Translations under genes and position numbers: made by a program
Origin: UBA6022 sp049295575
GTDB lineage: Bacteria; Patescibacteriota; Saccharimonadia; Saccharimonadales; Saccharimonadaceae
DNA length: 64,000 bases
Direction of reading: 5' to 3'
NCBI GenBank assembly: GCA_049295575.1
Contig: JBAQQX010000001.1
Location: 1 to 64,000 of the forward strand
Notes under the pieces: generated by a model
What the model saw: the letters and a program-made list of their open reading frames with translations, nothing else
Told to the model about the DNA's origin: nothing
Databases searched by the model: none
Part shown: positions 8,143-16,396 of the stretch, piece after piece
Numbering within the stretch: the first letter of the stretch is position 1
Layout of the letters: every line of letters begins with the position of its first letter

Positions 8143-9195
8143 TTACTTTTTCAAAATACTCGTATCAGGATCGTTTTCATCACGGTCGGCACTTGGACTT
8201 TGTCCGCCCTTGCTCGTTGTGCCAGCATTCACTTCATAACTCGTGTTCGTCGCTTCAAAGAAATTGACGAGTTCGAGTGTATCGTTGGCTGCTGCCATCC
8301 ATTTTGCTGGGTTTGACACCTTATAGTGCGGCTCGAAACCAAGCTCTTCAAGACGTCGATCGGCGAGATATTTCACATACTGATTAATGTAATCCGAGTT
8401 AAGGCCCAAAATACCGTTTGGCAGCAAGTCCTTGTTGTAATCCTCTTCCATCTCGACAGCATCAAGAATCATTTGCTTGATTTCAGTGGCAAACTCTTCC
8501 GTCTGAAGATCCTCATTTTCCTCAAGAACAGTCAGGATAAGATTGATACCAAACTTAAGATGAAGCGACTCGTCGCGAACAACCCAGTCCATCAAAGATC
8601 CGAAGTTACGCAGTAGGTTACGCTGACGGAATGATAACGCCACCATGAAGCCGCTATAGAACCAGATGCCCTCAAGGATAATATTGTACGCGACTAGGTT
8701 GCGAACGAAATCTTTCTTACCTTCGGTTGTCGTAATATCAAGTGTCTCTTCAGTCATGCGCTTGATGAATTTGGTTTCAAATTCTTCTTTTCGCGCCATT
8801 GAAGGAGTTTCAACATGAGCCGCATAAGCTTGTTCACGGTCGATTGGGAATGTCTCAAGGACATACTCGAAGCTCATACAGTGGTTAGCCTCTTCCCACA
8901 TCTGCTTCGCGAGGTACAAGTGACACTCGGCAGCATTGACGTATGGATACACACCAAAGGCAAGCGCCTTATTGACCAGTAGCTCATTCGGGTTAAAGTA
9001 GCTCATCAAGAAGGTCAACGCATGACGCTCCTCGTCGCTCATCTTCTTCCAGTCGCTCAGGTCTTGGCCAAGCTGAATTTCATTTGGAAACCATGTGTTG
9101 GCGACTGCCTGGTCATAGAGATCCATAGCCCATTGGTAATGGACTGGCTTAAGCAGCAGTCCATCTTGAATGCCTGTTCCTAAAATTCCCGCCAT
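8143..9195 (-). CDS. nrdB: Ribonucleotide reductase class Ic-like beta subunit (R2)
   Basis: The radical-generating small subunit that activates NrdA for reduction of ribonucleotides. The 350-aa ferritin-like fold carries metal ligands E71, E102, H105, E175, E209 and H212. The position normally holding the radical tyrosine (H105+4) is Phe109, and the first ligand is Glu instead of Asp. These seven positions are each exactly 18 lower than E89, E120, H123, F127, E193, E227 and H230 of Chlamydia trachomatis R2, the prototype class Ic enzyme with a Mn(IV)/Fe(III) cofactor. Class Ic chemistry is therefore inferred. The start overlaps the preceding stop codon (TAATG). It is the last gene of the nrd operon. 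Confidence 0.95.
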   Translation of the reverse strand: MAGILGTGIQDGLLLKPVHYQWAMDLYDQAVANTWFPNEIQLGQDLSDWKKMSDEERHALTFLMSYFNPNELLVNKALAFGVYPYVNAAECHLYLAKQMWEEANHCMSFEYVLETFPIDREQAYAAHVETPSMARKEEFETKFIKRMTEETLDITTTEGKKDFVRNLVAYNIILEGIWFYSGFMVALSFRQRNLLRNFGSLMDWVVRDESLHLKFGINLILTVLEENEDLQTEEFATEIKQMILDAVEMEEDYNKDLLPNGILGLNSDYINQYVKYLADRRLEELGFEPHYKVSNPAKWMAAANDTLELVNFFEATNTSYEVNAGTTSKGGQSPSADRDENDPDTSILKK

Positions 9196-9458
9196 TACGC
9201 TGCCGTCTCCAATCTGTCGTCAATTAAGCCTCTAGCTGCACAGTATGCGCCGAGTTTCAGCGCCTGCTTTTCAAGGCGCGCATGCTCCAGAGAGAGCACG
9301 ACACGCTCCAGGTCAGTATCAGCTACATCCGGGCTCAGTTCTGCAAATTGTGCTTCAATATCCTGCAGTGTTTCGTGTACTTCAGGAAGCGTTTTAAGTG
9401 CGTGGCCATCGAGCGCTTCGTCAACATCGGTAAATACAAGCTGTTCTCCTCCGCGCAT
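9195..9458 (-). CDS. Unknown 87-aa protein inside nrd operon
   Basis: An acidic, helical small protein between the 57-aa CxxC ORF and nrdB. Helices with heptad-like Leu/Ala spacing suggest a coiled coil or helical bundle; there is one Cys (GAYCAARG). I do not recognise a family. Both ends are joined to its neighbours by TAATG stop-start overlaps, so it is translationally coupled and probably functions with the reductase. An ATG at 9467 would add three residues. It could be an assembly or activity factor, but this is only context. Confidence 0.75.
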   Translation of the reverse strand: MRGGEQLVFTDVDEALDGHALKTLPEVHETLQDIEAQFAELSPDVADTDLERVVLSLEHARLEKQALKLGAYCAARGLIDDRLETAA

Positions 9459-9631
9459 TATTGGCACCCGTCACACATAGTTAGGTCAGCTGGATCGAGC
9501 GGTGCGGCAAACCCACCGCGTGTAGCAGCGTCATCGTCAGCTAGCGCCTGAGCATTTGCCATCGCCTGATCGATAGCTGCGAGCTTCTCTTCGAGTGTCA
9601 TATCTTCTGAAATAATTTGTGATGCGTTCAT
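9458..9631 (-). CDS. 57-aa ORF ending in CxxC: candidate detached NrdA redox tail
   Basis: This small ORF starts MNASQIISED and ends DLTMCDGCQ at its C-terminus. Class I and II ribonucleotide reductase large subunits normally end in a flexible tail with such a Cys pair, which re-reduces the active-site disulfide. The NrdA encoded just upstream has no cysteine after about residue 490. The ORF has its own AGGGGG ribosome site about 8 nt before the ATG, is separated from the nrdA stop by 71 nt and overlaps the next gene by TAATG. I infer a tail acting in trans; the split NrdJa/NrdJb of Pseudomonas is a precedent for splitting off the cysteine-bearing part. Confidence 0.7.
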   Translation of the reverse strand: MNASQIISEDMTLEEKLAAIDQAMANAQALADDDAATRGGFAAPLDPADLTMCDGCQ

Positions 9632-9702
9632 GGTGTTATCCCCCTACTTGTGTTGCTTGTGTATAAACTGTGTATTAATTATCTTGTTCGCTAATCATAG
9701 GC

Positions 9703-12096
9703 CTACCCTTTTGCTTTTGCGAAGCCGAATCCTGCTTTGCGCGGCCCGCTCGCTCCTTCAGCCTTGTTGACCTTCACGGTACTTTGCTCTGCTTGGTGAC
9801 GCGGTTTCACGTGGAGATAATAGGTCGTTTTGAGACCTTTTTTCCATGCACCGCTGTAGATCTTTACCATCTCATCAATGTCACGTGTTTCAAGATACAT
9901 ATTTCGTGAAATCGCTTGGTCGACCCATTTTTGTGCTCGGGCAGCAACTTCGATAAAGGCATATGGGCTAAGCTGGAAGCTTGTCTTGTATACATCTTTT
10001 ACTCGTTGCGGGATGGCATCAATTTCCGTGAGGTCACCTTGCAGGCGAAGCACGTCATTCTTTACCTCTTCCCAAAGACCAAGCGCCTTGAGGTCATTAA
10101 CCATATTAACGTTCACTTCAAGGAATTTACCGTTAAGTGTTGTACGACTAAAAATCTGAGCAAACTGTGGGTCAATACCGGGTGTTGTTCCAGCGATGTG
10201 AGCGATATTAGCCGTTGGTGCGATAGCCATAAGTGTTGCATTCCGCATACCTTTTTTAACCTTAGCGCGCAGCGCTTCCCAGTCGAGGCGAGTTTTGCGC
10301 GTAACATCAACTTTTACCTTACGGTCAGTTGCGAGCTCATCAACAGTATCGATTGGCAAAATTCCTTGGCTCCAGCCACTTCCCTCGAAAGTTGGGTAGG
10401 CGCCAAATTTCTGCGCCAGTTCAGCTGATTCATCGATAGCCTGGTAGCTAATGAATTCAGTTAACTGATCCATAAGATCATATGCCTCTTCTGATTCGTA
10501 GCTATAGCCAAGTTTTTCAATGACGTCAGTGAAACCCATCATGCCAAGGCCGAGCGCACGGTTCTGAAGGTTTGAGTGCATCGCTTCAGGAATTGGCGTA
10601 TTCGTGATGTCACACAAGTTATCGAGTTGGCGTATTGCACTTCGCGTACTTGCCTCGAGACGCTCCCAGTCCCATGTCTTATCACCTAGGAGATGGGCAG
10701 ATAGATTAATACTCACTAGGTTACATACGGCGGTATTATCTTTATCTTGAGGGAGGGTAATTTCAGTACATAGATTGGATAGATGGATAGTACTCGTGTT
10801 GTTGTTAAGGGCGCGAACATTAATCGTATCCTTCCAAGTAATCCACGGGTGAGATGTTGCCTGAAGCACGGTCAGGATTTGACGGAACTGCTCACGGGCA
10901 CTGATTTTGCTGAAGTCGCGCATCTCGCCTTTTTCTGCACTCTTAATGTATTCAGCGTAGCGCTTACTAAACGCTGCTCCGTAAAGCTCGGGAAGATCGG
11001 AAACTTCAGCTGGATCGAATAGGTACCAGTCTTGGTCTTTCTCAACACGCTTCATGAATTCATCACTCATAAACACGGCAGTATTGGCAAGGCGAGTGCG
11101 AAGGTATGGATCACCTGAGTTCTGCTTAAGATCAAGGAACTGCGGGAAGTTAAGGTGCCAGTTTTCCATGTAAAGAGCGGCGGCGCCAGCTTTTTTGCCT
11201 TTTCGGCTAACGGCAAAAAGAGCGGTGTCGATCATCTTCATGAATGGGATTGGGCCAGTTGATGCTGTGTTCGTTGTTCGTACTGGTGAGCCAGCCGCGC
11301 GTAGCTTGTTCAGGCTAATACCAATACCCCCGGTTCCCTTGGCAATCCACATAACATCGCGAACACCCTTGGCAATTGATTCCATATCGTCCTGTACTTC
11401 AATAAGGAAACAGTTAGAAAGTTGCGGGAATGAACCGCCGGCATTCACGCGAGTTGAGCCACCGGGCACATAGTCAAGATTACTCATGTGCTTATAGAAG
11501 TCGATGGCTGCAGCGGTTGGATCTGGCTCATTGAAGCTTAGTCCCATAGCAATACGCATGTGAGTATACTGTGGCACTTCAAGCGGCTCTCCACTCTGCT
11601 TACGAAGAGCGTAACGGTTTTTATTAGTAATAACACCAAGATACTTACTCAGGTTGTCACGGCTTGGATCAAGAGCTTTTGCGAGTTTCTTGAGATCAAA
11701 TAGTTTGCCGTTCATACGCTCATCGAGTAGTCCATCCTGGATACCTTGCTTAAGGTAGTCAATGAACTTTGTTTCGTGGAGCTTCTTTAGCTCAGCGTCA
11801 TTCGTGTAATCACCGAGGATATTCTTATAAAGGTTCTTGAGAAGAAGACGAGCTGCGATTATATCGAAGTCTGGATCGTCTTTAACATTCTGTAGAGCAG
11901 TATGAATAACAGCTTCGTCGAGCTGTTCGCTCGTAATGCCGTCGAATAATGTCAGCTGCAGTTCAGTTGCGACTTGCACAACTTTACTGATTTGATCAGG
12001 CAAACCTTCGCTCGCTGCGACAAGTGCCAGATTGATCTTATTAGCGTCAAATGGTTCGCGGGTGCCATCGCGTTTGACGACTTGAATGTTACTCAT
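9703..12096 (-). CDS. nrdA: Ribonucleotide reductase class I alpha subunit
   Basis: Large catalytic subunit, 797 aa. An N-terminal ATP-cone (about residues 3-95, starting VVKRDGTREPFDANKI) gives allosteric activity control. The ten-stranded barrel carries C229 and C458 (the redox pair equivalent to E. coli C225/C462), the N441-L-C443-T-E445 catalytic triad (N437/C439/E441) and the radical-transfer tyrosine pair Y759-Y760. The polypeptide ends GFGFAKAKG without the usual C-terminal Cys pair. ATG 12096 follows AGGGGAAACAAGGT. It heads the operon nrdA, 57-aa ORF, 87-aa ORF, nrdB, driven by a promoter at 12241-12269. Confidence 0.97.
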   Translation of the reverse strand: MSNIQVVKRDGTREPFDANKINLALVAASEGLPDQISKVVQVATELQLTLFDGITSEQLDEAVIHTALQNVKDDPDFDIIAARLLLKNLYKNILGDYTNDAELKKLHETKFIDYLKQGIQDGLLDERMNGKLFDLKKLAKALDPSRDNLSKYLGVITNKNRYALRKQSGEPLEVPQYTHMRIAMGLSFNEPDPTAAAIDFYKHMSNLDYVPGGSTRVNAGGSFPQLSNCFLIEVQDDMESIAKGVRDVMWIAKGTGGIGISLNKLRAAGSPVRTTNTASTGPIPFMKMIDTALFAVSRKGKKAGAAALYMENWHLNFPQFLDLKQNSGDPYLRTRLANTAVFMSDEFMKRVEKDQDWYLFDPAEVSDLPELYGAAFSKRYAEYIKSAEKGEMRDFSKISAREQFRQILTVLQATSHPWITWKDTINVRALNNNTSTIHLSNLCTEITLPQDKDNTAVCNLVSINLSAHLLGDKTWDWERLEASTRSAIRQLDNLCDITNTPIPEAMHSNLQNRALGLGMMGFTDVIEKLGYSYESEEAYDLMDQLTEFISYQAIDESAELAQKFGAYPTFEGSGWSQGILPIDTVDELATDRKVKVDVTRKTRLDWEALRAKVKKGMRNATLMAIAPTANIAHIAGTTPGIDPQFAQIFSRTTLNGKFLEVNVNMVNDLKALGLWEEVKNDVLRLQGDLTEIDAIPQRVKDVYKTSFQLSPYAFIEVAARAQKWVDQAISRNMYLETRDIDEMVKIYSGAWKKGLKTTYYLHVKPRHQAEQSTVKVNKAEGASGPRKAGFGFAKAKG

Positions 12097-12240
12097 ACCT
12101 TGTTTCCCCTATTTTATTATGTTTGACACACCCACCTCCCTCAAAGTGGTGCAAGAAAACTACCGATCTGGTAGTGCAAATGTCCTTCTTGCAAAATGTG
12201 TGTTTTGATTGAACTGCTACATATGTAGTGTCTGAGTAGT

Positions 12241-12269
12241 ACTATATGCCCCCATATATGGTTTTTCAA
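12241..12269 (-). promoter_or_regulatory. nrdA promoter
   Basis: On the minus strand TTGAAA (12264-12269) and TATAGT (12241-12246) are 17 bp apart. The spacer contains the 10-bp palindrome CCATATATGG (12252-12261), and CTACATATGTAG (12217-12228) lies at the expected transcription start. These palindromes are 34 bp apart and could be repressor sites. Confidence 0.6.
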
Positions 12270-12347
12270 GTCTTTTTATGTGTATTTTTCACCACAAGCG
12301 AGATACTCTATTATCCACCCCTTGTGGTGGTGTGTTTGTTATTTACA

Positions 12348-12363
12348 ACGCTACATATAGCGT
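12348..12363. promoter_or_regulatory. NrdR-box-like palindrome between nrdA and the divergent gene
   Basis: ACGCTACATATAGCGT is nearly palindromic and matches 9 of 10 core positions of the NrdR box CWATATATWG. The same ACGCTAYATRTA core occurs twice upstream of pyrG. The rest of the 326-bp gap 12097-12422 holds an inverted repeat CACCACAAG/CTTGTGGTG (12290-12329), a TTATCCACC DnaA-like 9-mer (12312-12320) and the short inverted repeat CTACC/GGTAG (12160-12174). Confidence 0.45.
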
Positions 12364-12422
12364 CTATTTACACGCCAAAGTTCTAATGCTACTATGCGCA
12401 GTAGACGAAAGGTACTGTTGCT

Positions 12423-13004
12423 ATGAACCCGGAATGTGCGTACGAATTTGAATCGAAAAACGGCAAGATATACGAGCAAACAACAAGAGAAACAGGTTAC
12501 CTTTTAAGTGAGCGCAGCGACAATCGCGTAACGGTTGCCTGGCCATCCCACCTTGGCATCCTAAAAGCTCTTAGCGCAATCGATAATCAGCTTGGCGAAC
12601 CTATGAATCACATGAACGGCTCGATGATTCGCTACGAGGGACTGCCACACTGCGAATACGGCCGCCGAAAAGGCCAGGCCGTTCCGCAACTACTTGATAT
12701 TTTGCGCCGCGACCCAGGCCGAGTCCACCGCATCGAACTCCCCTACGATAGCATGGGTATCGTCTGGACTAAATCAGACCATGGCGCAGGTGACATTCTC
12801 CGAGCACCAGTCCAAATTCAAGTCACAGCAGAGCAGCACATCGCGCGAGCCGCCATTCTCAGGCTTGCTCTCGACACATCACTTCCTGAAATGACCTCAG
12901 AGCTTGACCTACTATTAAAGGGTCTGAGTTACGACTTCATGCCATTGTCGCTCGGCGAGACAAAGCATAGCCACGAGTGGCACATGATGCATCAAGGCGA
13001 ATAA
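12423..13004 (+). CDS. Hypothetical protein (193 aa)
   Basis: Soluble protein of unknown family, divergent from nrdA and sharing its 326-bp regulatory gap. No signal peptide or membrane helix is visible. The sequence has several conserved-looking acidic and His residues (GLPHCEYGRRKG, GETKHSHEWHMMH near the C-terminus), so metal binding is possible but unproven. Composition matches its neighbours. A bidirectional terminator follows within 40 bp. Its position across a shared control region hints at co-regulation with nrdA, nothing more. Confidence 0.7.
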   Translation: MNPECAYEFESKNGKIYEQTTRETGYLLSERSDNRVTVAWPSHLGILKALSAIDNQLGEPMNHMNGSMIRYEGLPHCEYGRRKGQAVPQLLDILRRDPGRVHRIELPYDSMGIVWTKSDHGAGDILRAPVQIQVTAEQHIARAAILRLALDTSLPEMTSELDLLLKGLSYDFMPLSLGETKHSHEWHMMHQGE

Positions 13005-13030
13005 TTCATACCACACACACCTACTACATA

Positions 13031-13060
13031 TAAAAGACAGTCCCAACGGACTGTCTTTTA
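13031..13060. terminator. Bidirectional terminator
   Basis: AAAAGACAGTCC and GGACTGTCTTTT form a 12-bp stem with a 4-nt loop. It serves the gene ending at 13004 and the convergent tRNA-Ser. Confidence 0.85.
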
Positions 13061-13062
13061 TA

Positions 13063-13152
13063 TGGCGGAGAGAACAGGATTCGAACCTGCGATAGCATTG
13101 CTGCTATACACGCTTTCCAAGCGTGCGCCTTCAACCACTCGGCCATCTCTCC
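13063..13152 (-). tRNA. tRNA-Ser (anticodon GGA)
   Basis: The minus strand folds as a 90-nt serine-type tRNA with a long variable arm, acceptor stem GGAGAGA/TCTCTCC, discriminator G and an encoded CCA. The anticodon loop reads TTGGAAA, giving GGA for UCC/UCU codons. A TATACT box lies upstream near 13165. Confidence 0.95.
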
Positions 13153-13229
13153 ACACTTACCTATGTAGTATACCAACGGTTGTATAATTCACGCCACACT
13201 AGTAGTTGCAGATTATACCCATAACTCAC

Positions 13230-13235
13230 TATACT
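13230..13235 (+). promoter_or_regulatory. -10 box of ABC transporter genes (leaderless spacing)
   Basis: TATACT ends 7 nt before the ATG at 13243. The intervening bases include GAGG, which would be too close to be read as a leader. Confidence 0.45.
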
Positions 13236-13242
13236 TAGAGGA

Positions 13243-14040
13243 ATGAATACGCCTCAGTCACCTGTTATTGCACTTAAAGCACTCACGAAGCGCTTTGGCG
13301 TTGGCGACGCCGAACATACTGCGCTCGATAGTATTGATCTTACGATCGAAAAGGGTGAATTTGTCGCAATCATGGGCCCAAGCGGCTGTGGCAAGACAAC
13401 ACTCCTTAATGTACTAGGACTCCTCGACCGCGCTAATGACGGCGAGTACCTGCTTGATAATGTATCAGTCGAGACACTCAGCAGCCGCAAGCACGCACGA
13501 ATTCGATCAGAACAAATTGGCATCGTCTTCCAAAGCTTTAATTTGATTCCGCGCCTCAACGTGATTGAAAACGTCGCACTGCCACTTACTTATAAAGGCG
13601 TCCACCAGACGAAGCGCCTTAAAATGGCCAGCAAGATTCTAAAATCATTCCACCTTGGAGAGCGCGAATACTATATGCCCTGGCAACTATCTGGCGGCCA
13701 GACGCAGCGCGTCGCTATCGCAAGAGCACTAGTAAACGAGCCGTCGATTATTCTAGCCGATGAGCCAACGGGCAACCTCGATAGTAAAGCTAGCCATGTC
13801 ATCATGGAAGAGCTATCCGACATTCATAAGCGTGGTAATACGATTATTATGGTGACTCATAATCCCGACCTTACGACGTATGCCAGTCGTGTCATTACCA
13901 TGCTTGATGGAAAAATTGACACCGACTCAAAAGCAGCTCGCAACGAGCCGGCCGAAACCTCTACGAAGAAACGGCTCGATGAACACACGCCAACATCTGC
14001 CAAAAAAGCCACTCGCAAGAAAAAGAAAGATAAAAAATAA
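13243..14040 (+). CDS. ABC transporter ATPase, MacB/LolD type
   Basis: ATP-binding subunit of a type VII (FtsX-fold) ABC system. Walker A GPSGCGKT is at residues 45-52, the Q-loop at VFQSFN (95-100), signature LSGGQ at 149-153, Walker B ILADEP at 170-175 and the H-loop at VTHNPD. The C-terminal 45 residues are an unusual Lys/Ala/Thr-rich tail ending KKKDKK, which could bind acidic lipids or the partner. It is joined to the permease gene by TAATG overlap. Substrate is unknown; relatives handle lipoproteins, peptides or mechanotransmission to cell-wall enzymes. Confidence 0.93.
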   Translation: MNTPQSPVIALKALTKRFGVGDAEHTALDSIDLTIEKGEFVAIMGPSGCGKTTLLNVLGLLDRANDGEYLLDNVSVETLSSRKHARIRSEQIGIVFQSFNLIPRLNVIENVALPLTYKGVHQTKRLKMASKILKSFHLGEREYYMPWQLSGGQTQRVAIARALVNEPSIILADEPTGNLDSKASHVIMEELSDIHKRGNTIIMVTHNPDLTTYASRVITMLDGKIDTDSKAARNEPAETSTKKRLDEHTPTSAKKATRKKKKDKK

Positions 14041-15269
14041 TGCGCTTCCTCCTTATTAACCACATTCAAAACGCAGCGCAGTCACTTCGCAGCAACCGCA
14101 TGCGCACCACATTAACAATGCTCGGGGTGACTATTGGTATTGCTAGCATCACAGCTATCCTTGCTCTTAGCGAAGGCGCAAGCCAACTTGTCGCCAAACA
14201 AGTCGATGATCTTGGCGGCAATATCGCCGTTGTTCGCCCAGGGGCGCCAACAAAAAATGGCGACAACTTCACCATACCCGCTTCTCAGACTCGTTTTGCT
14301 ACCAGTACTCTTACTGAAAGTGACTTTGTTCACATTCGAGAACTTGACCACGTCAAGGCCGCCGCGCCACTCATGGTAATTAACGGCAGTATCAAATCAG
14401 CCGACCGCACACTCAACCGTGTCCCAATCGTTGCGACAACGCCAGAGCTTGCCGACATCGCCCAACTAAAACTCCGCTCCGGTCAGTTTATTGACGGCGA
14501 GACGAACATCAATACAGCCGTACTTGGCCTCCAAGCCTCAATTGACCTATTTGGCACAGAGGACTCAACCGGTCAGACACTGACAATACGCGGACAAACC
14601 GTTACGATCATCGGAGTACTTAAACGCATGAATGATCCGATTAATTATAATAATATTGATTTCGACAATGCTGCCATCGTGAGTCTCGCGCTCGGTAAAA
14701 GTTTCAACCAAGGCGTATCGCAGCTGCAACAAATCGACATTAGAGCCGATAGTGTCCAGAATCTTCCGACCGTTATCAATAAGGCAAATGCCACGTTATT
14801 ATCTCTCCACAAACAAGAGAATGACTTTGCCATCCTCGCTGGTCAACATCTCGCGCAGCCGACCAGCCAGCTCTTCTTTACGATAGCAAGCGTTGGTACG
14901 GCTATTGCCGGTATCTCGCTCATCGTCGGCGGCATTGGCATCATGAATATTATGCTCGTCACCGTTGCTGAACGTACGCGTGAAATCGGGCTCCGGAAGT
15001 CACTCGGTGCAAGTAATGCACATATCGTCTGGCAATTTTTGATTGAATCACTCGCAATCAGTATTGGTGGTGGCATCACCGGCTATCTACTTGGCTATAT
15101 CGTCGCCTTTGCCATTAGTACTCAACTCACCTTCTCTCCAGTCTTTACCTGGGATATTGCCGGCTGCGCCGCAGGAATCTCGTTAATTGTTGGTGGTATT
15201 TTTGGTCTCTATCCGGCAATCCGCGCCGCGCGCAAAGATCCGATCGAAGCCTTGCGTCAATATAACTAA
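14040..15269 (+). CDS. MacB-type ABC transporter permease
   Basis: The 409-aa membrane partner of the preceding ATPase. Topology is one N-terminal membrane helix (about 25-45, MLGVTIGIASITAILAL), a large extracytoplasmic MacB core domain (about 55-275) and three C-terminal helices forming the FtsX domain, which contains ERTREIGLRKSLGAS, the family coupling motif. It ends in the typical PIEALRQYN. There is no separate membrane-fusion protein gene beside it, as expected for a single-membrane cell. The stop overlaps the convergent isomerase by 4 nt. Confidence 0.93.
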   Translation: MRFLLINHIQNAAQSLRSNRMRTTLTMLGVTIGIASITAILALSEGASQLVAKQVDDLGGNIAVVRPGAPTKNGDNFTIPASQTRFATSTLTESDFVHIRELDHVKAAAPLMVINGSIKSADRTLNRVPIVATTPELADIAQLKLRSGQFIDGETNINTAVLGLQASIDLFGTEDSTGQTLTIRGQTVTIIGVLKRMNDPINYNNIDFDNAAIVSLALGKSFNQGVSQLQQIDIRADSVQNLPTVINKANATLLSLHKQENDFAILAGQHLAQPTSQLFFTIASVGTAIAGISLIVGGIGIMNIMLVTVAERTREIGLRKSLGASNAHIVWQFLIESLAISIGGGITGYLLGYIVAFAISTQLTFSPVFTWDIAGCAAGISLIVGGIFGLYPAIRAARKDPIEALRQYN

Positions 15270-16306
15270 GCGAGCTCTTGTTTCAATTTCTCAATAAGCG
15301 GTACCGGTGTTGGATCGACACCATTGAGTATGGCAACGTATATACTGACAAAATCAGCAAGAATGCTACCCCATAGCATCTGAGCAATTTCACTATTCCC
15401 TTCAAGATTCACAACTGTCGACTTCGGTCGACGGCCGCTTAAGAGTCGGTCGGATACGTCGAAGCGCTTTAGAATCTGTGAATGCTCGAGATTACTCACG
15501 AGATCAAAGATAGCAAATGGCTTCTCGACTGGATGAGAGGTCCATCCCATAAATTCGTTATGATTAAATTCTGGTAGCTCATTCCAGAACGCCACATTCT
15601 TCGCATTCTCATTCCAGCTAATCTTCCATTTATAAGCAACTGGTGACATGAGGCTACCCGCGTAGAATACAGGCGTCTTACCTACAGCAGTAAGAGCTAG
15701 CTGCTTGGCGTAGTTTTTGTCGGTCGACACATCACTGGTCCATTTTGCCGTTTCGGACGCGAGCCAATCGGCCGTGCGAGCGATTTCATCAAATGCCATA
15801 TGCGACGTAATATCGAAGTGCCCCATAAGAGCGACGAGGGCTCGCAAGTTGTAAATAACTGCCATACGAGGTTGAAGGTCGGACGGAAGTTGGACGTGAG
15901 TGATGTCGGCACCTTGAGCAGTCTCGATGAGCTTTCCGCCGGCTGCAATAATCGCGACCTGCGCACCGCGGCGCTGCGCTTCATTAAGACAGCTACGTGT
16001 CTCTTCAGTATTACCCGAATAGCTACTCGCGATAACAAGCGTTTCGCTATCAACATATCCAGGCAGATCATAGGTACGAACTACTTCAAACGGAACGGCT
16101 AGCTCGGTTTTGAGCCATGACTTGACCAAAAGAGCCGCTAGTGCCGAGCCACCCATGCCAGCTACCACTACGCGTACGATCTTTCGCCCGTCGTGCTCTG
16201 GATTATTTACCGCTACAGCAAACCGTGCTTGTTGGTACTGCTGAGCCGCTACACCAAGCGCATCACTTGGGTCTCGTTGCCTCAATACATTGTTGTCGTC
16301 TAACAT
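15266..16306 (-). CDS. Bifunctional phosphoglucose/phosphomannose isomerase
   Basis: SIS-domain isomerase of the bifunctional PGI/PMI family, interconverting fructose 6-phosphate with glucose 6-phosphate and mannose 6-phosphate. The first SIS domain opens VVVAGMGGSALAA and contains SSYSGNTEETRS, the phosphosugar-binding Ser/Thr loop. The 346-aa length is normal for this family and shorter than classical Pgi. ATG 16306 is preferred over GTG 16321 because AAGGGTGGGGAA sits directly before it. It would feed glucose 6-phosphate to Zwf encoded about 9 kb away. The 3' end overlaps the convergent permease gene. Confidence 0.88.
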   Translation of the reverse strand: MLDDNNVLRQRDPSDALGVAAQQYQQARFAVAVNNPEHDGRKIVRVVVAGMGGSALAALLVKSWLKTELAVPFEVVRTYDLPGYVDSETLVIASSYSGNTEETRSCLNEAQRRGAQVAIIAAGGKLIETAQGADITHVQLPSDLQPRMAVIYNLRALVALMGHFDITSHMAFDEIARTADWLASETAKWTSDVSTDKNYAKQLALTAVGKTPVFYAGSLMSPVAYKWKISWNENAKNVAFWNELPEFNHNEFMGWTSHPVEKPFAIFDLVSNLEHSQILKRFDVSDRLLSGRRPKSTVVNLEGNSEIAQMLWGSILADFVSIYVAILNGVDPTPVPLIEKLKQELA

Positions 16307-16396
16307 TTCCCCACCCTTCACTCACTTGCGAGTTTAACTGTTACTATGATACAGTATTTAGTAAAGAAGCATAAGTACTAATATCAGAGGTGGGCC

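Noticed and set aside
9458..9702. nrdA tail ORF as a frameshifted end of nrdA
   Set aside because: The ORF has its own ribosome site and ATG, and a stop plus 71 nt separate it from nrdA, so a single-base error would not restore one frame simply.
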